A stretch of 64,000 nucleotides of DNA from a virus, in IMG/VR virus record IMGVR_UViG_3300023174_000001, positions 1-64,000 of that record; one strand, given 5' to 3'. The translations under genes and the position numbers were made by a program. Position 1 is the stretch's first letter. Each line of letters starts with the position of its first letter. Below, in pieces: positions 51,898-58,564 of the stretch. Below the pieces are notes generated by a model that saw only the letters and a list, made by a program, of their open reading frames with translations, was not told where the DNA came from and searched no databases.

Positions 51898-52362
51898 CTA
51901 AGCCTTTTTGATTTTAGTTCTGGCTACTCCGTAGTACAAAGGGTTAGAAGAACTCAATCCCATTGCTTTGGCAATCTTGGTTAGTGAAATTCCATTGTCT
52001 TCATACTCACGGCGAAGTGCTTCGTGGTACGCTTCAACGCTCTGCTCTTTAGCAATAAGAATTCTCTGTACTGCTTCAGCCAACTGCTCTGGCGTAGCCT
52101 TGCTACGATTACGCTTGGTTGACGGTGCCACATCTGAGGTAGTCACGCGACGACGAACGCCAGCGTAAGTAACTCCAACAGCCTGAGCGATTGCGATTAG
52201 TGAGCCACCCTTGTTGTAATACTCAACAAGTAGGCGAGTGTATTCACGACTAGCGTCGTGCTGGGGGGACTTGGTGATACGAGAACCGTAAGCCTGTCTT
52301 GCTAGTGGTAGCAATTCAATTAGGCGTGGGGCGTATTCCTGTGTTAGTTCGTTGTTCTTCAT
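51898..52362 (-). CDS. DNA-binding protein with two helix-turn-helix motifs
   Basis: 154 aa, basic. Two segments read as HTH units: LIAIAQAVGVTYAGVRRRV near 55-73 and LTKIAKAMGLSSSNPLYYG near 127-145, joined by a Lys/Arg/Ser-rich linker (APSTKRNRSKATPEQLAEAV). This is a layout of phage regulators or DNA-bending proteins and is not matched to a family. It is a lone - strand gene with its own promoter region (TATAAT on the - strand near 52410-52415), facing the RNA locus, so it may regulate that locus or the divergent small gene. Confidence 0.65.
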   Translation of the reverse strand: MKNNELTQEYAPRLIELLPLARQAYGSRITKSPQHDASREYTRLLVEYYNKGGSLIAIAQAVGVTYAGVRRRVTTSDVAPSTKRNRSKATPEQLAEAVQRILIAKEQSVEAYHEALRREYEDNGISLTKIAKAMGLSSSNPLYYGVARTKIKKA

Positions 52363-52469
52363 TATCTATCCTTTGGTATTTGTCATTTGGTCAAGAACCT
52401 TTATACCTGATTATAGGCACAAGTTCTATTAGATAGCAAATTAATACAATAAGCCCAAGGCGAACAAGT

Positions 52470-52480
52470 TGTGCTAGTAT
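52470..52480 (+). promoter_or_regulatory. Extended -10 motif TGTGCTAGTAT
   Basis: Identical to the motif at 25732-25742, 32 bases before the ATG at 52512. The 149-base gap it lies in (52363-52511) also holds the - strand promoter of the HTH gene. Confidence 0.55.
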
Positions 52481-52511
52481 CTATAAGCAAATCAATAACA
52501 TAGGAGTAAAT

Positions 52512-52646
52512 ATGGCAAAGAGCAAGGGTGGCGGAAAGCCAGTACCAGAAGTAAAGAGTTCTGGTAGACAGAACGGCAAGGCTAGTAAGAAACGCCCTAA
52601 GATTTTTGACAAAGAAAAGCGTCGCTTAGTTGTAAAAACTAACTAA
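52512..52646 (+). CDS. Small basic protein upstream of tmRNA
   Basis: 44 aa with Shine-Dalgarno AGGAG. It begins MAKSKGGGKPVPEVKSSG and ends KRRLVVKTN, with 14 Lys/Arg residues and no hydrophobic core, so it is probably disordered and binds nucleic acid. It has its own extended -10 promoter and directly precedes the tmRNA promoter. It could act with the structured RNAs next to it, but no family is known to me. Confidence 0.7.
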   Translation: MAKSKGGGKPVPEVKSSGRQNGKASKKRPKIFDKEKRRLVVKTN

Positions 52647-52647
52647 G

Positions 52648-52658
52648 TGTGATACCAT
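52648..52658 (+). promoter_or_regulatory. Candidate tmRNA promoter, extended -10 TGTGATACCAT
   Basis: TGn-TAnnAT match directly after the stop of the 44-aa gene and 33 bases before the mature tmRNA 5' end; processing by RNase P would trim the leader. No -35 consensus is seen. Confidence 0.45.
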
Positions 52659-52690
52659 ATCTATATAACTAAATAGTGAAGCAACACCAA

Positions 52691-53035
52691 GGGGATGCCT
52701 GGTTTCGACTGGGAGACTTTAGTATGGTGAAGCACGCAGAGATGGCGGTCTCTCTTGAACCCGCTAAAACAATAAATGCTGAATCTCGTTCCGCATTCGC
52801 TCTTGCTGCGTAATCTTTAGTTAGGTTGCGTTCGCATTTGCCCCTAGAAAAGCAGTAGTTCTCGCTGGGCATCTAGGTTTCAAATAAAGAGAACAACCAA
52901 AGCCACGCAAGTGGAACGGTCTAGTGGCACTGCCGACCTGAAACGCAGTGTGTAGCAAACCGTGGCTGGTAAGCCTAAGCGTGTAGAAGAACATATAAAC
53001 CTTTCAGGACAGGGGTTCGACTCCCCTCATCTCCA
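52691..53035 (+). ncRNA. ssrA: tmRNA (one-piece, phage-encoded)
   Basis: 345 nt. The tRNA-like ends match: GGGGATG at 52691-52697 pairs with CATCTCC at 53028-53034 with one G-T pair, and GGGGTTCGACTCCCC forms the T arm. CCA is not encoded. The tag begins at GCT 52763 and reads AKTINAESRSAFALAA to TAA 52811-52813; the 16-residue length and AFALAA end are like the Streptomyces tag. Pseudoknot-forming G/C segments follow. It rescues stalled ribosomes and marks products for proteolysis with host SmpB, for which no gene is seen here. tmRNA is known from a few actinophages. Confidence 0.95.
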
Positions 53036-53094
53036 CGCTTGCAGACAAAGAGAGCGTACAGCGGTCTGCCCAGCCTAGGTAATGGAAACTCTCA

Positions 53095-53167
53095 AGGACT
53101 GGCGTAGCCAAGGTGCTACGAGTCGATTCGGTAAGTAGTAGTCGGTAGTGCAAATCTACACAGTCCA
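53095..53167 (+). other. tRNA-like segment without a proper anticodon arm
   Basis: 73 bases with six acceptor pairs (GGACTG/CAGTCC), a clean D arm (GTAG-CCAAGGTG-CTAC with GG in the loop) and a T-arm-like GTAG-TGCAAAT-CTAC, but no 5-bp anticodon stem with a U33. It may be a decayed tRNA or part of a larger RNA. It lies in the 250 bases after tmRNA, which hold no gene. Confidence 0.35.
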
Positions 53168-53283
53168 CAAAAGGCTCTTTACTGCTGAGTCCACAAAACC
53201 AACCAGCAGAGTGAAAACTTGAGACGACTCGTAAGAGTGGGAACCTCTGGAACCAAGGTCCAAACTTGGGAAAAGTCAGTACT

Positions 53284-53302
53284 AGGTTTGCCAAACTTTT
53301 TT
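53284..53302 (+). terminator. Possible terminator of the tmRNA unit
   Basis: AGGTTT-GCC-AAACTT, six pairs including one G-T, followed by TTTT. Weak stem, but placed 12 bases before a consensus promoter, as expected between two transcription units. Confidence 0.45.
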
Positions 53303-53313
53303 GGTGTGTTGTA

Positions 53314-53342
53314 TTGACAAATGTATTTTTTGTCTGTACTAT
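53314..53342 (+). promoter_or_regulatory. Consensus sigma-70-type promoter
   Basis: TTGACA (53314-53319), a spacer of exactly 17 bases, and TACTAT (53337-53342). It is the only perfect -35 box at ideal spacing I noticed in the intergenic DNA. It would start transcription near 53349, in the middle of the gene-less region. Confidence 0.75.
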
Positions 53343-53348
53343 CAAAAT

Positions 53349-53843
53349 ATCAAAACTGCAAAGTGCGAGGAGTTAGGCACTCCCTAGCAACCCCTCCTAG
53401 TAACGAACCCGTGAGATGAAAAGATTGCCTTGGTAATCCAAATAGTCAATACCCTAGTAGACAACGGTACGGCGAGCAGTGAGACCAATTCACGATTGGG
53501 TTTGTAGTTTTGTAAGTATTACTGAAAAGTAAAAATATACTTCTTGGCTGGATAGTCAAGGGGAGGGTTGTCTGTCAAGGCAGATACTAGGTTCGATACC
53601 TAGCAATCCACAAACAGAGTGGCGACGGTTGCTCTGGAGTATGGCTGAACAACTCCAATCTTCAGATGGGGGAGTAAGGCACTATCGGACACTAGCGTGT
53701 CGTCTTAGCGGACAAACGATAGGTGTGCTGAAAAGCGGGCTAAGAACCGAACTGAATTGGCACTGGTAGTAAAATGCAGTCTACCTACTCACATCACTCC
53801 ACGCTGGAGCCTCATTAGGTGAAAGCAATGTGGAGTGATATCC
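53349..53843 (+). ncRNA. Large structured non-coding RNA candidate (GOLLD/ROOL-like?)
   Basis: About 495 bases between a consensus promoter and tRNA-Gly with no credible coding frame on either strand, but dense stems: CTTGGCT-GGAT-AGTCAAG (53543-53560), TGTCTGT-CAAG-GCAGATA next to it, a T-arm-like CTAGG-TTCGATA-CCTAG (53587-53603), TGGAGT/ACTCCA (53635-53657), a junction CTATCG...CGATAG (53682-53722) enclosing GACAC-TAGC-GTGTC, and a 10-bp stem ATCACTCCAC/GTGGAGTGAT (53793-53839). Giant phage RNAs of the GOLLD and ROOL classes are known beside tRNA genes, GOLLD from lake metagenomes. The class is inference; a new RNA is possible. Confidence 0.55.
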
Positions 53844-53914
53844 GCGTGTGTAGTTCAATGGTAGAACTCCAGTTTTCCAAACTGGTAGCGTAGGTTCGAT
53901 TCCTACTACACGCT
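53844..53914 (+). tRNA. tRNA-Gly (anticodon UCC)
   Basis: 71 nt. Acceptor GCGTGTG pairs with TACACGC (one G-T). D arm GTTC...GAAC, anticodon arm CCAGT-TTTCCAA-ACTGG with UCC, T arm GTAGG-TTCGATT-CCTAC, discriminator T. CCA is not encoded. It decodes GGA (and GGG), a codon the phage genes use often. Located at the 3' end of the structured-RNA unit, just before its terminator. Confidence 0.95.
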
Positions 53915-53916
53915 CG

Positions 53917-53953
53917 AAGCCTCACTTCCCGCCTCTCTGGAAGTGGGGCTTTT
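53917..53953 (+). terminator. Terminator of the RNA/tRNA unit
   Basis: AAGCCTCACTTCC (53917-53929) pairs with GGAAGTGGGGCTT (53939-53951), 13 pairs with one G-T, followed by TT and a T-rich stretch. Confidence 0.85.
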
Positions 53954-53972
53954 CAACTATTTGGAGTATGCT

Positions 53973-54001
53973 TTGTATAAATTTGTGTTTAGGTTTATAC
54001 T
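53973..54001 (+). promoter_or_regulatory. Promoter for the 54-60 kb operon
   Basis: TTGTAT (53973-53978), 17-base spacer, TATACT (53996-54001). It starts the run of + strand genes at 54059, leaving a leader of about 50 bases with AGAGAAAGAG as the ribosome site. Confidence 0.6.
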
Positions 54002-54058
54002 GCCTGAATGTCCAAAAAACGATACATTATTATATAACTTTTAGAGAAAGAGCGATAA

Positions 54059-54466
54059 ATGACTAATGATTACCAACCTCACTTTGATACTGACCTAGAG
54101 CGTGGCAAAGTTGGGGAAGACCTTCTCAATACTTTCTTGGCTGATTTGGCTGGAAAGAAGTTCGAGGTAAAGACTGACTATCGTGCTTGGGAAACTGGCA
54201 ACTTTTACATTGAGACTTGGCAGTACCGACAGCCAGACGCAAGTGATAAAAAAGAATCTGGAATCAATATCACACAGGCGGAGTACTGGTGCTTTGCTGG
54301 GCCGAACAAAAATGGGTTTGTAATGATACAAACTGAAGCCTTGAAAGAACTACTTAGGGCAACTGAATATCCTGTAGCACATCAGCCAATCTCGACGCTT
54401 GACACAAACGCCAGTAAAGGTAGGCTGGTGCCAGTAGTGGATGTTCTCAGAAAGATTGGTCTGTGA
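54059..54466 (+). CDS. Putative PD-(D/E)XK-type nuclease
   Basis: 135 aa. ERGKVGEDLLNTFLADLAGK gives the first acidic residue on a helix, KKFEVKTDYRAWETGNFYIE the E-x-K core of the PD-(D/E)XK fold, with a following ETW, and AEYWCFAGPNKNGFVMIQTE the later strands. It resembles small Holliday-junction or restriction-like nucleases of phages that act in recombination or host DNA breakdown. The first gene of its operon; the stop TGA overlaps the ATG of the next small gene (TGATG). Confidence 0.65.
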   Translation: MTNDYQPHFDTDLERGKVGEDLLNTFLADLAGKKFEVKTDYRAWETGNFYIETWQYRQPDASDKKESGINITQAEYWCFAGPNKNGFVMIQTEALKELLRATEYPVAHQPISTLDTNASKGRLVPVVDVLRKIGL

Positions 54467-54609
54467 TGAACGAAATTGGTTGGGTGTTTCTTGCTTATGT
54501 TTTGATATTCGGTTTAGTAAACTTGGTTGGTATAATCTATATAAATAGATGCGTTGCTCCAACTCAGAAATCTATAGACAGAAAGATAAAAAGAAATGCA
54601 CGAAGATAG
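54466..54609 (+). CDS. Tiny single-pass membrane protein
   Basis: 47 aa. GWVFLAYVLIFGLVNLVGII is one transmembrane helix, followed by a basic tail (IDRKIKRNARR). Start overlaps the nuclease stop, and its end overlaps the next gene by 14 bases, so it fits the coupled style of this operon. Function unknown; small membrane proteins expressed early may act in superinfection exclusion or membrane takeover, but no evidence here favours one. Confidence 0.65.
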   Translation: MNEIGWVFLAYVLIFGLVNLVGIIYINRCVAPTQKSIDRKIKRNARR

Positions 54610-54925
54610 TTTCATTGAGAAGTTCAAAGCAAGCCTTGGAGACAAGTCCCTTGCTTTTTCTAATACCTTAAGCAAGATTTTCACTAAAGACGAACCTGAA
54701 ATCGTCGACGGTCCTAAGGTAAAGATAGACAAAGAAGACTATGAACTTATGGCTGTGTCTTGGAAAGAGTTGGGTGCTTCTCAAGAGAGAGAAGAACTTA
54801 GGTATGTTCTAAAGCAGATGGCTAAAATGGCTGAGTTGCACACAGATAAAAGTTTTATAGAGGGGATAAACCTTGTCTTGAAAGAGATAGAGGATAGAGA
54901 AAGAAAGAGTCAAGGCAATGACTAA
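54596..54925 (+). CDS. Hypothetical helical acidic protein
   Basis: 109 aa, charged and mainly helical (MHEDSFIEKFKASLGDKSLA, ELRYVLKQMAKMAELHTDKS). A segment near 37-45, VDGPKVKID, is shared in style with a membrane protein downstream (YIDGPKERM). No family recognised. It overlaps its neighbours on both sides (14 and 8 bases). Shine-Dalgarno-like AGAAAG before the ATG. Confidence 0.65.
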   Translation: MHEDSFIEKFKASLGDKSLAFSNTLSKIFTKDEPEIVDGPKVKIDKEDYELMAVSWKELGASQEREELRYVLKQMAKMAELHTDKSFIEGINLVLKEIEDRERKSQGND

Positions 54926-55664
54926 ATCTTTAAACGCTAGCCAAGCAATCACGGAGAAGTCTTTAAAGATAGGGATAGTAATACCATTAAGAATGACTCC
55001 TGATAGGGAGAGGTCTTTTTACCATGTTTTTAAGTGGCTGGCAAATGAGTTTGTCGACATCCCTCTCTATATAAGCGACAGCGACGGAGAGCGATTCAAT
55101 GTGTCTGAGGCTAGAAACCGTGGGTGCTTAGAAGCCATAAACGATGGTGTCGACATTCTTATGGTTCTAGATGCTGACACCACTATCACCAACAGGCCTA
55201 ATTTGGATGAGGCTTTTGAGTTAGCGACTTTGGGCGTTTTAAGTATGACTAAATTGCATATACAACTTAGTGCCAGAGAAAGCGAGGAAATATTTGCTGG
55301 TGCAGAAGTAAAGAATAAAGACTTTGATTTGACTGAAATAGAGAATTCGCCCGGTGGATTGTGGGTGTTCTCAGTCGAAGTGTTCCAGAAAATAAACGGT
55401 TGGGATGAGCGTTTTATTGGTTGGGGATTTGAGGATAACTCGCTAATTAAGGCATACGAAAAAATATATGCTAAAAAAGTTCACAGAATAGACTCAATTG
55501 CTGTGGCTTTTAATAATGAAACTAGGGACTATACTCCCGAATCTCTTCGCAAGAATGAAGAAAAATATGAGCATTATGAGGCTATCTCCAGTAAAAAAGA
55601 AATGTTAAAAATGGTGAGTAAAAATATGGTTCACTTGGATAAAAAGGAAGTTACGCTTGACTAA
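54918..55664 (+). CDS. GT-A glycosyltransferase, galactosyltransferase-like (copy 1)
   Basis: 248 aa. IGIVIPLRMTPDRERSFYHV begins the nucleotide-binding fold, VSEARNRGCLEAINDGVDIL then MVLDADTTI holds the DxD metal site, and INGWDERFIGWGFEDNSLIK is the GWDExFxGWGxED acceptor motif of beta-galactosyl/GalNAc-transferase type (Glyco_transf_7C). Closely related in plan to the gene at 59459. It overlaps the DNA methyltransferase start by 8 bases. Probable role: adding sugar to virion proteins or modified DNA bases. Confidence 0.82.
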   Translation: MTKSLNASQAITEKSLKIGIVIPLRMTPDRERSFYHVFKWLANEFVDIPLYISDSDGERFNVSEARNRGCLEAINDGVDILMVLDADTTITNRPNLDEAFELATLGVLSMTKLHIQLSARESEEIFAGAEVKNKDFDLTEIENSPGGLWVFSVEVFQKINGWDERFIGWGFEDNSLIKAYEKIYAKKVHRIDSIAVAFNNETRDYTPESLRKNEEKYEHYEAISSKKEMLKMVSKNMVHLDKKEVTLD

Positions 55665-57201
55665 GTTTTTAGACACCAATGAAGCGGTCGTGTACCACGG
55701 AAACTGCTTAGACAAACTAAAAGAATTGCCTGACAATTCCATTGATGCGATTGTCACTGACCCACCTTATGGCTTAGGTAATGCTGACCCTGAATACATT
55801 ATGTCTGCTCTAAAGATGTGGATGGATGGGGATAGAGAACATATCCCTGCTGGTAAAGGTTTTATGGGAAAGCAGTGGGATGCTTTTGTTCCACCACCTG
55901 CTGTGTGGGATGAATGTTTTAGAGTGCTAAAGCCAGGTGGACACATCTTGGTATTCGCTGGCACACGCACGCAAGACCTTATGGGGCTTAGCGTAAGAAT
56001 GGCTGGCTTTGAGATTAGAGACAGCATCTCTTGGATTTATGGTTCTGGCTTTCCTAAGTCGCTCGACATCAGTAAGGCATTAGACAAGATGGCTGGGGCT
56101 GAACGCGAAGTACTTGGTCGCAATCCGAACAGTCGTGAGAACGCCACTAAGGAAAACACTCTTTATGAGAGTGGAACTGTGGGCAAGACAGACTTTATTA
56201 CAGCACCTGCTACTGACGCTGCTAAGCAATGGGAGGGTTGGGGCACTGCTCTAAAGCCAGCAGTCGAGCCAATCATCGTTGGTCGCAAGCCACTTTCAGA
56301 AAAAAATGTATCTCTCAATGTATTGAAGTGGGGAACTGGTGGCATCAACATAGACGCTAGTCGCATTGGTCGTGCTGATAATGATGTATCAAGTGCTGGA
56401 GCACGAACCGCAACATTTGGAACGCAAGAAACTGTATCTGGTGGAGATGGTTCTGGTGGCTGGGAGCAGAACAGTGGGGGTCGCTTTCCAGCAAACCTAA
56501 TCTTCACTCACGCAGAAGACTGCGTAGAAATCGGCGTAGTAGAAGAGTCTTATGCGATAAACAAGACTGAGGAGTGGACTGGCTTCGGACAGAAAGAACG
56601 CCCCGACTACCAAAGTTCAGAACAGAAAGTGTCGACGGTCCTATATGAATGTGTAGACTGGTGTCCTGTAAAGGAACTAGATGAGCAAAGTGGGATTCTA
56701 AAGTCTGGTTCTATGGACAGCATTACAAAAGGCTATGACCCTGAAACTTTCAATACTTTTGGTAAGCAGTACGCTCGTAGGGTTGTTCACAAGGGAGACT
56801 CTGGTGGGGCATCTCGCTTCTTCTATGTTGCTAAGGCAAATAAGAAAGATAGAAACGAAGGTCTCGACGGTCTTATGGAAAAGGGTAAGGTCTACAACGG
56901 AACATCGGAAGACAGTGCTGGTAAAGCACCGGGTTCAGTAGAGGACAAGTTCTCCACTAAGCCACAAACTAATTTCCACCCAACGGTGAAGCCGACATCC
57001 CTAATGGAATACCTTGTAGCACTTGTGTGTCCTGTTGGTGGAGTTGTGCTTGACCCATTTACTGGGAGTGGAAGTACTGGCAAGGCTGCTATCCGTAAGG
57101 GTATGAAGTTTATTGGTATTGAAATGACAGACGAGTATTTACCAATCATCAAGGGTCGCCTTGAACACGAAATCAACAAGAAGAACGGAAGCCTATTCTA
57201 A
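55657..57201 (+). CDS. DNA methyltransferase, beta class (N4-C/N6-A)
   Basis: 514 aa starting at TTG overlapping the preceding stop; no in-frame ATG near. VYHGNCLDKLKELPDNSIDA then IVTDPPYGLG carries catalytic motif IV (DPPY at 35-38) near the N-terminus, and VVLDPFTGSGSTGKAAIRKG the SAM-binding motif I (near 466) at the C-terminus, the beta order. A central insertion of about 230 residues is the target recognition part. It probably protects phage DNA from host restriction; no matching restriction gene is present. Its stop overlaps the groES ATG. Confidence 0.92.
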   Translation: MTKFLDTNEAVVYHGNCLDKLKELPDNSIDAIVTDPPYGLGNADPEYIMSALKMWMDGDREHIPAGKGFMGKQWDAFVPPPAVWDECFRVLKPGGHILVFAGTRTQDLMGLSVRMAGFEIRDSISWIYGSGFPKSLDISKALDKMAGAEREVLGRNPNSRENATKENTLYESGTVGKTDFITAPATDAAKQWEGWGTALKPAVEPIIVGRKPLSEKNVSLNVLKWGTGGINIDASRIGRADNDVSSAGARTATFGTQETVSGGDGSGGWEQNSGGRFPANLIFTHAEDCVEIGVVEESYAINKTEEWTGFGQKERPDYQSSEQKVSTVLYECVDWCPVKELDEQSGILKSGSMDSITKGYDPETFNTFGKQYARRVVHKGDSGGASRFFYVAKANKKDRNEGLDGLMEKGKVYNGTSEDSAGKAPGSVEDKFSTKPQTNFHPTVKPTSLMEYLVALVCPVGGVVLDPFTGSGSTGKAAIRKGMKFIGIEMTDEYLPIIKGRLEHEINKKNGSLF

Positions 57202-57491
57202 TGACAATTATCAGACCGCTATTTGACAGAGTACTAATTGAGCAAATCAAAGCACAGGAGACAACTTCTGGTGGCTTGATTATTCCAGACAGTGCTCAGA
57301 CCCCGCCGCAAGAGGCAATCGTAATTGCTGTTGGTGAGGGAAAGCGAAACTCTAATGGTGAACTAAACCCTATTGGTGTGGCTGTGGGGGACAGAGTTAT
57401 CTTCTCGCAGTACTCAGGCACAAAGGTTGAGTATGACGGTAAGTCATACATCCTTATGAATGTGGCTGACTTGTTCGCTGTGGTGGAATAG
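57201..57491 (+). CDS. groES: GroES-like co-chaperonin
   Basis: 96 aa, the normal Cpn10 length. IIRPLFDRVLIEQIKAQETT, SGGLIIPDSAQTPPQEAIVI and VGDRVIFSQYSGTKVEYDGK follow the Cpn10 plan with the mobile loop at about 18-35 and the roof turn VGEGKRNSNGEL. Phage GroES proteins (T4 gp31 is the model) replace the host cap so that GroEL can fold the capsid protein. No GroEL is seen. It overlaps the methyltransferase by one base and the next gene by one base. Confidence 0.93.
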   Translation: MTIIRPLFDRVLIEQIKAQETTSGGLIIPDSAQTPPQEAIVIAVGEGKRNSNGELNPIGVAVGDRVIFSQYSGTKVEYDGKSYILMNVADLFAVVE

Positions 57492-57775
57492 TGCCTGAGG
57501 AAGAAGAAGAACTAAAGAGTCCCCTCGCTAAAGCAACTGCTAATGCTTTAGACCACCAAAAGAAACTGCTACACGCCACAAGCGAGGCTCTAGACGCTGT
57601 TTTCAATATGGGCTGTGAAGTCGGAGTTGCTGAAGAGCGAGACCGAATTGTAAAATGGATTGAAGAGAATGTCTCTGAGTGGGGCTCTAAAGAAGATGGG
57701 CTCTATGTGAAAAGAGACCACTTTGATTCAGATGATTTACTTGCCTTTATTAGAGGAGAGAAAAATGAGCATTGA
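57491..57775 (+). CDS. Hypothetical protein, paralogue of the next gene
   Basis: 94 aa from GTG overlapping the groES stop (TAGTG). Acidic start (MPEEEEELKSPL), then CEVGVAEERDRIVKWIEEN, which matches the next gene's GKQDGAKEERERIIKLLEEM; both look like one amphipathic helix module with G-x-x-x-EER-R-I. The rest is helical. No family assigned, but the ExRxRI motif is seen in many small phage proteins. Confidence 0.6.
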   Translation: MPEEEEELKSPLAKATANALDHQKKLLHATSEALDAVFNMGCEVGVAEERDRIVKWIEENVSEWGSKEDGLYVKRDHFDSDDLLAFIRGEKNEH

Positions 57776-57947
57776 AGCCTATGACTATGGCAAACAAGAT
57801 GGGGCTAAAGAAGAACGAGAACGCATCATCAAACTGCTAGAAGAGATGCAGGAAACCGCTTTGGCAACTGAAACAAATGAAGGAAGTAAGACTGCTTGGG
57901 TTTTAGAGAATGCTATTGCTCTTATCAAAGGAGAAACAAATGGATAA
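57765..57947 (+). CDS. Hypothetical helical protein
   Basis: 60 aa from the ATG at 57765, after AGAGGAGAG; an upstream in-frame start lies inside the previous gene and is not needed. Almost all helix: YDYGKQDGAKEERERIIKLL then EEMQETALATE. It shares the helix module with the gene upstream, so the pair probably arose by duplication. Overlap with both neighbours. Confidence 0.6.
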   Translation: MSIEAYDYGKQDGAKEERERIIKLLEEMQETALATETNEGSKTAWVLENAIALIKGETNG

Positions 57948-58041
57948 AGTTATTTGCGAGCACGACCTACTACACATTTATAATAAACACGAGTGTGATG
58001 GGTGCTGTGCTCAATACATACTTACAGAAGAAACTAAATAG
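57940..58041 (+). CDS. Tiny Cys/His-rich protein
   Basis: 33 aa: MDKVICEHDLLHIYNKHE then CDGCCAQYILTEETK. C-x-H and H-x-C-x2-CC provide enough ligands for one zinc ion. Start overlaps the previous stop by 8 bases with GGAGA ribosome site. Too small for a family call, but Cys/His spacing and overlap support a real gene. Confidence 0.5.
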   Translation: MDKVICEHDLLHIYNKHECDGCCAQYILTEETK

Positions 58042-58055
58042 AAAGAATAAATAAG

Positions 58056-58256
58056 ATGGATGAATTAGAGTGTAATTACTTAGGTTTTATCAGTACTACC
58101 GATGCTGGACTACAGACATTCTTTGCTGTGGTTATGACTGCTTTAGTAGTGGTCCTTGGTGCTAGTTTGGTTGGTGCTATAACAACTAAGAACAGACTGG
58201 CTAGTGAACTAAAGAAAGAAAAAGAGACAAATGAGCAAAGAAATTCATCAAAGTAA
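58056..58256 (+). CDS. Small single-pass membrane protein
   Basis: 66 aa. TTDAGLQTFFAVVMTALVVV then LGASLVGAI is a hydrophobic span, followed by a charged helix (ASELKKEKETNEQRN). The first 10 residues are acidic, probably outside. Overlaps the next membrane gene by 26 bases. Could be a holin-like or exclusion protein; no supporting motif. Confidence 0.6.
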   Translation: MDELECNYLGFISTTDAGLQTFFAVVMTALVVVLGASLVGAITTKNRLASELKKEKETNEQRNSSK

Positions 58257-58431
58257 GGCAAGTATTTTTACCTTCATTTCTATTGTTTTAGTGATGCTTG
58301 GAGTGCTGGCTTACGGATTTTCGGTTGTAGAAACCGATTACATCGACGGTCCTAAGGAAAGAATGGCAGAAGAATGTAAAAAACTCTGGCTAGAACAGGG
58401 TGAGGAAGTAGCAGTAAAAAATGGATGCTAA
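58231..58431 (+). CDS. Small single-pass membrane protein
   Basis: 66 aa. SIFTFISIVLVMLGVLAYGF is one transmembrane helix near the N-terminus, followed by VVETDYIDGPKERMAEECKK and an acidic helix ending in Cys. Resembles the previous membrane gene in plan but not in sequence. It overlaps the following 47-aa coiled-coil gene by 11 bases. Confidence 0.6.
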   Translation: MSKEIHQSKASIFTFISIVLVMLGVLAYGFSVVETDYIDGPKERMAEECKKLWLEQGEEVAVKNGC

Positions 58432-58564
58432 AGAACTTGGTACTGAAATAGATGCTCTTGATGAAAAGATTGAGTTGCTTGGTATTGAGATTGATGTCAT
58501 CGGGGAACACATCAAGGCTCTAGGTTTAAAAATACAAAGACTACGGGATGGAATGACTGAGTGA
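58421..58564 (+). CDS. Tiny coiled-coil protein
   Basis: 47 aa: a continuous heptad-like helix (LGTEIDALDEKIELLGIEID, VIGEHIKALGLKIQRL) with Ile/Leu at a and d positions, a dimeric or trimeric coiled coil. Start overlaps the previous stop and its TGA overlaps the GTG of the kinase fusion (GTGA), so it is co-translated. No function is assigned. Confidence 0.6.
   Translation: MDAKELGTEIDALDEKIELLGIEIDVIGEHIKALGLKIQRLRDGMTE

Noticed and set aside
53004-53345. 113-codon reading frame on the - strand
   Set aside because: It overlaps the 3' end of tmRNA and ends in a peptide (RGVEPLS) that commonly comes from the antisense of tRNA-like ends. It also runs across the structured RNA region and has no ribosome site.
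53543-53610. A second tRNA gene at the GGTTCGA signature
   Set aside because: The T arm is good, but the anticodon part forms a 7-bp stem with a 4-base loop, and the whole is only about 62 bases from the best acceptor match. It is better explained as part of the large RNA.
54702-58350. Shared VDGPK/IDGPK sequence in two small proteins and a similar stretch in the kinase
   Set aside because: Only five to six residues with similar bases around it; too short to show a shared origin or a regulatory DNA element.
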